From positions 1 through 7,596 of the forward strand of contig JBDLWO010000184.1 in assembly GCA_039804245.1 (NCBI GenBank): a DNA stretch of 7,596 bases, given 5' to 3'. The stretch is from M3007 sp039804245 (GTDB taxonomy: Bacteria; Bacteroidota; Bacteroidia; Chitinophagales; Saprospiraceae). This document shows positions 1-5,228 of this stretch, one piece after another. The position numbers and the translations under genes were made by a program. Numbering within the stretch: position 1 is the stretch's first letter; each line of letters starts with the position of its first letter. The notes beneath the pieces were generated by a model. That model worked only from the letters and a program-made list of their open reading frames with translations, had not been told where the DNA came from and did no database searches.

Positions 1-521
1 TGGAAGCAACCTGCTGGGAAAACCAGCCACCCGGCTATGTGCAGGAAACCATAGAGATCGGTGCGTATAAAATCAACGAATACGGAGAGGTGCGCGGTAA
101 ATTCAACCGATTTATCCGTCCGCTGGCTCATCCGATTCTGTCGCCTTTCTGTCGCCAGCTGACCGGCATAGAGCAGGATGATGTAAACCGGGCACGTTAT
201 TTCCCCGATGTAATCGAAGAGTTCCAGGACTGGGGCAGGGTATTTGAGGAAGACTATATGCTGTGTTCATGGGGAGGTTTCGACAAAAAGATGTTTGCCA
301 GCGACTGCCGTCTGCACCGCCTGGAGCATGAGTGGACCGACAGTCACGTCAATCTGAAAGAGCAGTACCGGCTTATGAAGCGGATGAAAAGCGCTCCCGG
401 ACTGAAAAAGGCGGTGGAAATGGAGCAGATGCTGTTCACGGGGCAACACCACAGGGCTATTTCAGATGCCGAAAACCTGGTAAAGCTGTTCCTGAAATAC
501 CTCGGATACTGGAGCGTGTAA
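1..521 (+). CDS. 3'-5' exonuclease, DEDDh (DnaQ/ERI-1/KapD-like), 5'-partial
   Basis: This is the C-terminal part of a DEDDh exonuclease that trims nucleic acid 3' ends. The reading frame is open from base 3 with no start in front, so the true start lies outside the window. A GTG at 39 is in frame but falls inside the conserved fold. The first codons read EATCWE, and the preceding partial codon (-TG) would give Leu, so this fits the Exo I motif D-x-E-A-T of the ERI-1/KapD subfamily with its first Asp cut off. Exo II is CSWGGFD, with the Asp at 282-284. Exo III is HHRAISDAEN, with His at 450-452 and Asp at 465-467, spaced as in DEDDh enzymes. About 172 residues are visible, so nearly the whole domain is present. 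There is no polymerase or helicase domain, so it is probably a stand-alone RNA- or DNA-trimming enzyme. The substrate cannot be told from the sequence. Confidence 0.9.
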   Translation, partial: EATCWENQPPGYVQETIEIGAYKINEYGEVRGKFNRFIRPLAHPILSPFCRQLTGIEQDDVNRARYFPDVIEEFQDWGRVFEEDYMLCSWGGFDKKMFASDCRLHRLEHEWTDSHVNLKEQYRLMKRMKSAPGLKKAVEMEQMLFTGQHHRAISDAENLVKLFLKYLGYWSV

Positions 522-551
522 AAAATATCCGAATGGCACAAATATGTAATT

Positions 552-559
552 TATCTTTG
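552..559 (+). promoter_or_regulatory. Bacteroidota -7 promoter box for accD
   Basis: TATCTTTG matches the Bacteroidota sigma-ABfr -7 consensus TAnnTTTG exactly. It lies 44 bp before the accD ATG in the 82-bp gap after the exonuclease stop, so transcription would start near 563 and leave a leader of about 40 nt. No clear TTTG (-33) element is seen about 20 bp upstream, so the call rests on the -7 box and its position. Confidence 0.6.
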
Positions 560-603
560 CCGCCAATTGCGGAATACACGCTGCATTTCAACAACAAAAC
601 GAT

Positions 604-1461
604 ATGAGCTGGTACAAAAGACTGCGCGAAGGTATCACCACGGCTACCAAGTACAAGAAAGACGTTCCTGAGGGCGTGTGGTTTCAGTGCAAAAAATGCA
701 AGGAAACCTCCACTACAAAGCAACTGCGCGACAACTTCTACAAATGTCCGAAGTGTGACTGGCATACGCCAATCGGCTCTGAAGAGTATTTTGAAATACT
801 TTTCGATGATCAGGATTACGTAACCCTCCACGACGATCTTGTTTCCGTGGACTTCCTGCATTTCACAGACCTCAAACCTTACGACAAGCGCCTCGAGGAT
901 TCCCGCAAGAAAACGGGCCTGAACGACGCGCTCTCTATCGGCGCCGGAAATGTAAACGGCCGCCCGTTAGTGGTTGCGGCCATGGATTTCCGTTTCATCG
1001 GAGGTTCCATGGGCTCTGTAGTAGGTGAAAAAATATCGCTGGCCATTGATCATGCCCTCGAGTCGGGTTCCGGCCTGATGATTATCTCCAAATCGGGCGG
1101 AGCACGCATGATGGAAAGCGCGTTTTCGCTCATGCAGATGGCCAAAACGAGCGCCAAACTTACGCTCATGGCCAAGGCAGGGCTGCCCTATTTCTCGCTG
1201 ATGACCGACCCGACCACCGGTGGTGTTACAGCCTCCTTTGCCATGCTGGGCGATATCAACCTGGCCGAACCGGAGGCGCTGATTGGCTTCGCCGGCCCGC
1301 GCGTTATTCGTGAAACAATTAAAAGAGACCTTCCAGAGGGATTCCAGACTGCGGAATTTCTGCTTGAGAATGGATTTGTAGATCTGGTAGTGAACAGGAA
1401 GGATCTCAAGGAAACCGTCGGCGACCTGCTCGGTTTCTTTGCGAAGAACCTGAAACACTGA
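604..1461 (+). CDS. accD: Acetyl-CoA carboxylase carboxyltransferase subunit beta
   Basis: AccD is the beta half of the carboxyltransferase that moves CO2 from carboxybiotin on AccB to acetyl-CoA, giving malonyl-CoA for fatty acid synthesis. It works in the cytoplasm as an AccA2-AccD2 complex. The 285-residue length is close to the family norm. An N-terminal four-Cys zinc ribbon is visible (C29, C32, C48, C51: CKKC and CPKC). The crotonase-fold domain follows with SGGARM at 164-169, GGVTASFAMLGD at 206-217 and GFAGPRVI at 228-235, the glycine-rich turns that form the acyl-CoA site and oxyanion hole. The ATG at 604 places the zinc ribbon at the usual distance from the N-terminus. A -7 promoter box lies 44 bp upstream. 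accA is not next to it. mltG follows at close range and is probably co-transcribed. Confidence 0.97.
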   Translation: MSWYKRLREGITTATKYKKDVPEGVWFQCKKCKETSTTKQLRDNFYKCPKCDWHTPIGSEEYFEILFDDQDYVTLHDDLVSVDFLHFTDLKPYDKRLEDSRKKTGLNDALSIGAGNVNGRPLVVAAMDFRFIGGSMGSVVGEKISLAIDHALESGSGLMIISKSGGARMMESAFSLMQMAKTSAKLTLMAKAGLPYFSLMTDPTTGGVTASFAMLGDINLAEPEALIGFAGPRVIRETIKRDLPEGFQTAEFLLENGFVDLVVNRKDLKETVGDLLGFFAKNLKH

Positions 1462-1504
1462 CACCTCCATGTACCTCACGATACCCCCGTTTCAGTTATT
1501 TACC

Positions 1505-2557
1505 ATGAAATTTTCATTTCTTACGCGCCGTAATGTAATTGTTGCGGTTGTTGTGCTCGCTATCGCAGGCGGGTTCTTTGCCTGGCAACCGATCCAGGGG
1601 GCATTTGTTCCTTCAGTAGCTTCGGATATCACTGATCCGTACGTTTATATTCCAACAGGATCTTCCTTTGAAGATGTTGTAAAAATACTTAAAAAAGGCC
1701 GTTTCATCCGCGACGAGGCCAACTTCCGCTGGCTCGCTGCCCAGATGAACTATAAAAAGGATGTGATGCGCGCCGGCCGTTATGAAGTAAAACCTGGCTG
1801 GACGAACAAGCAACTCATACAGCATTTGCGCAGTGGCGCGCAGGCGCCCGTGAAACTCGTGCTCACCACCATGCGTCTCCCGGAGGATGTGGCCGGCAAG
1901 GTCTCGCAGTTTCTGGAGACCGACTCTCTTTCATTGATTCGTTTGTTCCACAACGACAAGTACCTGGAGCAGTACAGTCTGACCCATGAATCGCTGATTT
2001 CAGTTATTATCCCCAATACCTACGAAATATACTGGAATACCGATGCAAAGGGCTTCCTCGACCGCATGGTGAAAGAACACGACTCGTTCTGGGCCAAAAA
2101 CGGAAGGGAGCAGCGCGCTACACAAATGGGGCTGTCCACCAATGAAATTTATACTGTGGCATCTATTGTCGAAAGGGAAACCAACAACAATGATGAAAAA
2201 CCGCGTATCGCAGGTGTTTATCTGAACCGCCTCAGAATTGGCATGAAACTGCAGGCCGACCCTACCTGTGTGTTCGCTACCCGCGATTTCACCACGCACC
2301 GCGTCACCCAGAAACACACCGGTTTTGACTCTCCCTATAACACCTACATGTACAAGGGACTGCCTCCCGGGCCCATCAGTATGGCCTCCATCCCGAGTAT
2401 TGATGCCGTGCTGAATCATGAGAAACACAAATACCTGTACTTCTGTGCCAAACCCGACGAGTCGGGAACGCATACCTTTGCCGAGACACTTTCGGCTCAC
2501 AAAGTGAATGCTGTCCGTTTCCAGCGTTATGCTGCTGCCAGATTGAGGGGCAAGTAG
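1505..2557 (+). CDS. mltG: Endolytic murein transglycosylase MltG (YceG-like)
   Basis: MltG is an inner-membrane lytic transglycosylase that cuts nascent peptidoglycan strands inside the chain and is thought to set glycan length. The chosen ATG at 1505 gives 350 residues starting MKFSFLTRRN, followed by one hydrophobic membrane anchor at about residues 9-27 and an extracytoplasmic body. An upstream in-frame ATG at 1469 would add 12 uncharged, hydrophobic residues before the positive stretch and is less likely. The YceG catalytic block ASIVERET is at residues 219-226 and holds the essential Glu (the equivalent E. coli motif is ASIVEKET). It is followed by GVYLNRLRIGMKLQADPT and YNTYMYKGLPPGPI (278-291). 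HTFAETLSAH near the C-terminus is also typical. The gene lies 43 bp after accD and 49 bp before the pterin dehydratase gene, with no obvious promoter in either gap, so a shared transcript is likely. Confidence 0.95.
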   Translation: MKFSFLTRRNVIVAVVVLAIAGGFFAWQPIQGAFVPSVASDITDPYVYIPTGSSFEDVVKILKKGRFIRDEANFRWLAAQMNYKKDVMRAGRYEVKPGWTNKQLIQHLRSGAQAPVKLVLTTMRLPEDVAGKVSQFLETDSLSLIRLFHNDKYLEQYSLTHESLISVIIPNTYEIYWNTDAKGFLDRMVKEHDSFWAKNGREQRATQMGLSTNEIYTVASIVERETNNNDEKPRIAGVYLNRLRIGMKLQADPTCVFATRDFTTHRVTQKHTGFDSPYNTYMYKGLPPGPISMASIPSIDAVLNHEKHKYLYFCAKPDESGTHTFAETLSAHKVNAVRFQRYAAARLRGK

Positions 2558-2606
2558 GGGTATATACACCGAAAATTGCGCTTGTTTTTAAAGGATTGTA
2601 CAGATA

Positions 2607-2879
2607 ATGACTGAAAAGGAGGTAGAAACCCGGTTGGCATCCCTGTCTGGCTGGCAGTACGATGGCGTTCACATCCACCAATCTTTTGTATTCCGCGATT
2701 TCAGCGAGGCATTCGCCTTCCTGTGCCGGGTAGCGCTGATTGCCGAAAGACTGAACCACCACCCCGACTGGTCGGGTGTTTATAACAGGGTGGTGCTGAA
2801 ACTGCGCACCCACGACGCTGACGGTGTTACAGAAAAAGACTTTAACTTTGCTGAAGAGGTGGAAACGCTGTTCGGTTGA
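2607..2879 (+). CDS. phhB: Pterin-4a-carbinolamine dehydratase (PCD/DCoH)
   Basis: This 90-residue protein matches the pterin-4a-carbinolamine dehydratase family. The family removes water from 4a-hydroxytetrahydropterin, the product formed by aromatic amino acid hydroxylases, so that the cofactor can be recycled. The active-site signature is complete: E47, then H51-H52-P53, Y59, H69 and D78, with spacing exactly as in the family pattern (E-x3-H-H-P-x5-Y-x9-H-x8-D). The length is that of the bare alpha/beta domain, which normally forms dimers or tetramers. It sits 49 bp after mltG on the same strand. No phenylalanine, tyrosine or tryptophan hydroxylase gene is in the window, so the real substrate is uncertain. 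Some bacterial homologues have been linked to molybdopterin metabolism instead. The fold and active site are confident; the pathway is not. Confidence 0.93.
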   Translation: MTEKEVETRLASLSGWQYDGVHIHQSFVFRDFSEAFAFLCRVALIAERLNHHPDWSGVYNRVVLKLRTHDADGVTEKDFNFAEEVETLFG

Positions 2880-2931
2880 AGCAGCGCTGTCTGTCCAAAA
2901 AATGCCATACAGGAACAGTGCGGTGGTGGAG

Positions 2932-2962
2932 TTGATCTGAGGAGGGGAGTGTGGTATATTCC
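2932..2962 (+). promoter_or_regulatory. Weak candidate promoter for the DUF2200 gene
   Basis: TTG at 2932-2934 is followed after 20 bp by TATATTCC at 2955-2962, which fits four of the six fixed positions of the Bacteroidota -7 box TAnnTTTG. The spacing is right and the implied start near 2966 leaves about 20 nt of leader before the ATG at 2986. The 106-bp gap after the pterin dehydratase gene is large enough for a separate promoter. The match is imperfect, so read-through from upstream is equally possible. Confidence 0.3.
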
Positions 2963-2985
2963 GCCAAAGTAGTAAAACCACGCTT

Positions 2986-3354
2986 ATGAAACTCACCCAC
3001 GACGAACGTATCGCGCACATGCTTTTTGCCACGGTCTATCCGCTTTACCTGGCCAAGGTGGAGAAAAAAGGCAGAACGAAAGCGGAACTCGATCAGGTTA
3101 TTGACTGGCTGACCGGATTCGATGAGCCGAAAATACTGGAATTAATAGAACGCAGAGTCAGCTTCGAGGACTTTTTTCAGGAGGCCACTCTGAACCCCGG
3201 CGCCCGGCTCATTACCGGCGTCATATGCGGATACAGGGTGGAAGAAATAACCAATCCGCTGACACAAAAGGTGCGCTACCTCGATAAACTCGTGGATGAA
3301 CTGGCCAAAGGCTGGAAAATGGAGAAAATTTTGAGGGGAAATAGCCTGGGGTGA
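2986..3354 (+). CDS. DUF2200 family protein
   Basis: A 122-residue cytoplasmic protein that I recognise as DUF2200, a family of small single-domain bacterial proteins without an assigned function. Family-typical stretches are the opening RIAHMLFATVYPLYLAKVEK (8-27), then KGRTKAELDQVIDWLTGF, FFQEATLNPGARLITGVICG, and YLDKLVDELAKGWKMEKIL near the C-terminus. The length is normal for the family. There is no signal peptide, membrane segment or metal-binding Cys/His cluster. The almost unbroken conservation of the RLITGVICG and YLDKL blocks suggests a ligand or partner surface, but that is inference. The stop codon (TGA, 3352-3354) lies 3 bp from the stop of the opposing Rpn gene, so the two transcripts must overlap at their 3' ends unless they end inside the genes. 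Confidence 0.88.
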   Translation: MKLTHDERIAHMLFATVYPLYLAKVEKKGRTKAELDQVIDWLTGFDEPKILELIERRVSFEDFFQEATLNPGARLITGVICGYRVEEITNPLTQKVRYLDKLVDELAKGWKMEKILRGNSLG

Positions 3355-3357
3355 GCC

Positions 3358-4245
3358 TTATCCGGCTGCCGGGGGAAGCTTGCCAAGCCTTTCAGCTATT
3401 TCCAGGACTTCTTGAGTTGAAAGTCCTGTGATCTCGGCAGCAAACTCAACGGAAGCTCCTTTTCGCAGGGCATTTTCTGTAATTTCTTCCTCCCTGCTCT
3501 TTAAGGCAGAGGATATTTCCAGTTTTACTGTCTCCACGAAACTGGCATCACTTCGCTGGGCTTCCATGTAGCGGTCATACTCTTTCCGATCGGCCGGATC
3601 CAATTTCAGAATGTCGAGTTTCTGACTGGCGGCCTTCAGCCCTTTTGCTGTGAACTCGTCCCTGATTTCCGCTGTTTTCAGGAAATATATCCACTCGTCC
3701 AGTGTGTCTCTGGCGACATCATTGAACCGATTGGTTTTTATCACATAGTACTCCGGATATAAATCTGAAACGGACGTTTTCTGAAAAAGTTCCTTTTGCT
3801 TTTCAGAGAGTTCCAGCTCATGGTTGCTGTGAATACCCACAAAAACAGTTCTGCCGTGGTAAACATAGTCGTCTCCCTGGCCAAGGTCAAAATACACGAT
3901 GTTGACGGAGTACACTTTTTTTACGCTCGAGTAAGGCTGTCCTTCTGCAATATGCTCTGCAATCACCTTGGCAGTTCCGTAAAGCATACGCTGGAAGTAG
4001 TCAGCCTCTCGCGTATTCTGAATTTCGACAATAATCAGCTCCCCTTTCCTGTTTTCCACAAGGATATCAACCCGGTTGAACTTGTCTTCACCTGTTTCTT
4101 TATTTCCTTCGCTTTCAAGGATTTGCCTGATACTGAAATCCTCATACAGCAACTCCGACAGAAAACCCTCCAGGATGTCGAAATTGGCTTTGTTGCTAAG
4201 CAGCCGTTTCATCGCCCAGTCGAATCGGACTAACTTTTTTGCCAT
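3358..4245 (-). CDS. Rpn family recombination-promoting nuclease (PD-(D/E)XK)
   Basis: A 295-residue protein of the Rpn/TIGR01784 group (PD-(D/E)XK nuclease family transposase-like). Members such as E. coli RpnA are DNA endonucleases that raise RecA-independent recombination. The nuclease core is at the N-terminus: the opening KKLVRFDWAMKRLLSN is family-typical. D60 in RVDILVEN and E74-x-Q76 in ELIIVEIQN form the D...ExQ active site of this subfamily, and NTREADYFQRMLYG follows. The C-terminal part has a charged helix rich in Glu and Lys, then KGASVEFAAEITGLSTQEV, a small helical tail with a Gly-x-Ser start and an ITGLS motif common in Rpn proteins. No frameshift is seen, so the protein should be active. 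It stands alone between convergent DUF2200 and divergent alkB, and its DNA looks more AT-rich than its neighbours, which fits horizontal gain. Its cellular role here is unknown. Confidence 0.9.
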   Translation of the reverse strand: MAKKLVRFDWAMKRLLSNKANFDILEGFLSELLYEDFSIRQILESEGNKETGEDKFNRVDILVENRKGELIIVEIQNTREADYFQRMLYGTAKVIAEHIAEGQPYSSVKKVYSVNIVYFDLGQGDDYVYHGRTVFVGIHSNHELELSEKQKELFQKTSVSDLYPEYYVIKTNRFNDVARDTLDEWIYFLKTAEIRDEFTAKGLKAASQKLDILKLDPADRKEYDRYMEAQRSDASFVETVKLEISSALKSREEEITENALRKGASVEFAAEITGLSTQEVLEIAERLGKLPPAAG

Positions 4246-4264
4246 TTGAATTGACTTTATGACA

Positions 4265-4272
4265 CAAAAATA
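4265..4272 (-). promoter_or_regulatory. Bacteroidota -7 promoter box for the Rpn gene
   Basis: On the minus strand the bases read TATTTTTG, an exact match to TAnnTTTG, 19 bp before the Rpn ATG. Transcription would begin near 4261, giving a leader of only about 16 nt. No good TTTG is found at -33; a TTTA lies at 4297-4300, slightly too far away. The surrounding DNA is strongly AT-rich, as expected for a promoter. Confidence 0.55.
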
Positions 4273-4362
4273 GGGGTTTTTTACAGATTTTTAAGATAAA
4301 TTACACGGTTTTTCCCATCTTGATTTATTTTCCTTTGTACCTGATCTGATCCACTATTATTT

Positions 4363-4377
4363 CATATCTCTGATATG
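4363..4377. repeat. Short inverted repeat CATATC-TCT-GATATG
   Basis: Two perfect 6-bp arms (4363-4368 and 4372-4377) are separated by 3 bp, just inside the left end of the MITE-like region. This could be a small hairpin or a dimeric regulator site. No T-run follows, so it is not a terminator. Confidence 0.4.
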
Positions 4378-4452
4378 GCCTGCGAATCGTAAAAATCGCC
4401 CGTAAACTCAGAATAGACAAACAGTTGCAGTTCTCAGGCTGGACAGTAATTC

Positions 4453-4466
4453 CTCATTGCAATGAG
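4453..4466. repeat. Perfect 14-bp palindrome CTCATTGCAATGAG
   Basis: The 14 bases equal their own reverse complement with no spacer. The symmetry ends at the next base on each side. A perfect 14-bp palindrome is expected less than once in a window of this size by chance, and this one sits in the non-coding gap. It could bind a dimeric regulator or be part of the structure of the surrounding element. Confidence 0.5.
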
Positions 4467-4472
4467 CTTGAT

Positions 4473-4515
4473 ATATCCATAGTTGCTAACCACGCTGCAA
4501 AATAACTCTGGATAT
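4473..4515. repeat. Imperfect inverted repeat, 12-bp arms and 19-nt loop
   Basis: ATATCCATAGTT (4473-4484) and AACTCTGGATAT (4504-4515) pair at 11 of 12 positions, with one T-C mismatch. The loop is 19 nt. No U-tract follows, so a classic intrinsic terminator is unlikely. It lies 7 bp after the 14-bp palindrome and inside the candidate MITE-like region. Confidence 0.45.
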
Positions 4516-4533
4516 CTAAATGGATCTGATCAG

Positions 4534-4561
4534 TTGTATATCTCGAAGTCCTGTAATTTTA
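4534..4561 (+). promoter_or_regulatory. Weak candidate promoter for alkB and the photolyase-related gene
   Basis: TTG at 4534-4536 is followed after 17 bp by TAATTTTA (4554-4561), which differs from the Bacteroidota TAnnTTTG box only in its last base. A start near 4565 would give a C-rich leader of about 45 nt before the alkB ATG. The spacing is a little short. If the MITE-like element is real, its right boundary abuts the -33 element. Confidence 0.3.
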
Positions 4562-4610
4562 AAAGCCCCCCTCCCCAAACTTTATCCCCCCTTCCGCTGT
4601 TCATCCCGGC

Positions 4611-5228
4611 ATGAGTACTATTTCATTTCCTGCCGACTTTCACCGGAACTGCCTGCCTTATGATGGCATTGTTCAGTATGCGGGAGCTGTTTTCAACTCG
4701 ACCGAGACCGAAATATATACGCAGGCTCTGACTGATTCGATTGAATGGCGGAACGATGAGACGATGATGTTCGGAAAGAAGATCGTGACAAGCCGGAAAG
4801 TCGCCTGGTACGGTGATCAGCCTTTCAGCTATACCTATTCCAAAATCGCCCGACAGGCGCTGCCCTGGACGCCGGTGTTGCTCGAACTGAAATCGAAGGC
4901 AGAAGCCTGTACCGGCGAGACGTATAATTCCTGTCTGCTCAACCTGTATCACAACGGCAATGAGGGGATGGGCTGGCACAGCGATAACGAGCCCGAGCTG
5001 AAAAAGGAAGGCGCCATCTGCTCGCTCTCTTTCGGAGCAGAACGCAAATTTTCTTTCAAACACAGAAATACCGGAGACAAAGTGCATATCCTGCTCGAAA
5101 ATGGCAGTCTGCTGCTGATGAAAGGCATCACTCAGGCACACTGGGTACACCAGCTGCCTCCCGCCCGAAAGGTCAGGGCACCCCGGATAAATCTGACTTT
5201 CAGAACCATTTCCCGCATTTTACCGTGA
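4611..5228 (+). CDS. alkB: AlkB-type 2-oxoglutarate/Fe(II) DNA dioxygenase
   Basis: A 205-residue AlkB-family enzyme that should remove methyl and similar groups from damaged bases (1-methyladenine, 3-methylcytosine) by oxidation, using 2-oxoglutarate, O2 and Fe(II). The iron ligands are visible: H123-x-D125 in GWHSDNE, and H180 in HWVHQLPPARK. The 2-oxoglutarate and substrate arginines are R192 and R198 in PRINLTFR. NLYHNG (110-115) is the usual strand before the HxD loop. The HWxHxLP and RxNLTFR wording is that of the ALKBH2/3-like branch rather than of E. coli AlkB itself. The protein is full length without a fused domain. Its stop overlaps the GTG start of the photolyase-related gene by 4 bp, so the two are probably translated together as a direct-reversal repair unit. 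No Ada gene or Ada-box-like site was recognised nearby. Confidence 0.94.
   Translation: MSTISFPADFHRNCLPYDGIVQYAGAVFNSTETEIYTQALTDSIEWRNDETMMFGKKIVTSRKVAWYGDQPFSYTYSKIARQALPWTPVLLELKSKAEACTGETYNSCLLNLYHNGNEGMGWHSDNEPELKKEGAICSLSFGAERKFSFKHRNTGDKVHILLENGSLLLMKGITQAHWVHQLPPARKVRAPRINLTFRTISRILP

Larger units (their letters stand above)
4335..4538. mobile_element. Possible MITE-like element with inverted ends and 5-bp target duplication
   Basis: A 193-bp non-coding stretch (4341-4533) is bounded by CTGATCTGATCCA and TGGATCTGATCAG. These are reverse complements at 12 of 13 positions. TTGTA occurs just outside on both sides (4335-4339 and 4534-4538), like a 5-bp target-site duplication, although one extra C (4340) lies between the left copy and the left arm. 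No long open frame or transposase remnant is inside, so if mobile it would have to be moved in trans. The arms contain GATCTGATC in both orientations, and GATC is self-complementary, which makes chance pairing easier. A regulatory or RNA-structured region is the main alternative. Confidence 0.35.
4246..4610. other. 365-bp gene-free spacer between the Rpn gene and alkB
   Basis: This is the only gap over 300 bp in the window, and it separates two divergent genes. It holds the Rpn promoter at the left, the MITE-like region with its inverted repeats in the middle, and a weak candidate alkB promoter plus two C6 tracts (4566-4571 and 4586-4591) at the right. No plausible short coding frame with family-like sequence was seen. 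Confidence 0.7.

Noticed and set aside
39..41. GTG as the start of the exonuclease
   Set aside because: The upstream in-frame codons EATCWE form the Exo I motif of the family, so the gene continues beyond the window edge.
1469..1471. Upstream ATG as the mltG start
   Set aside because: It would put 12 uncharged residues before the positive N-terminal stretch. The ATG at 1505 gives a normal membrane-anchor topology. It cannot be fully excluded because it lies only 7 bp after accD.
2560..2567. GTATATAC palindrome after mltG as a terminator
   Set aside because: An 8-bp AT-rich palindrome without a loop or T-run is too weak and is common by chance.
2376..3032. Minus-strand open frame of 218 codons across the mltG end, the pterin dehydratase and the DUF2200 start
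   Set aside because: It runs opposite clear family members and its translation is low-complexity and unlike any known protein.
4330..4337. TTCCTTTG as a promoter box for alkB
   Set aside because: It lacks the TA of the -7 consensus, lies about 270 bp from the start codon and has no -33 partner.
4576..4584. Minus-strand TAAAGTTTG as a second Rpn promoter
   Set aside because: The spacing inside the box is three bases instead of two and it is more than 300 bp from the Rpn start, while an exact box sits next to the gene.
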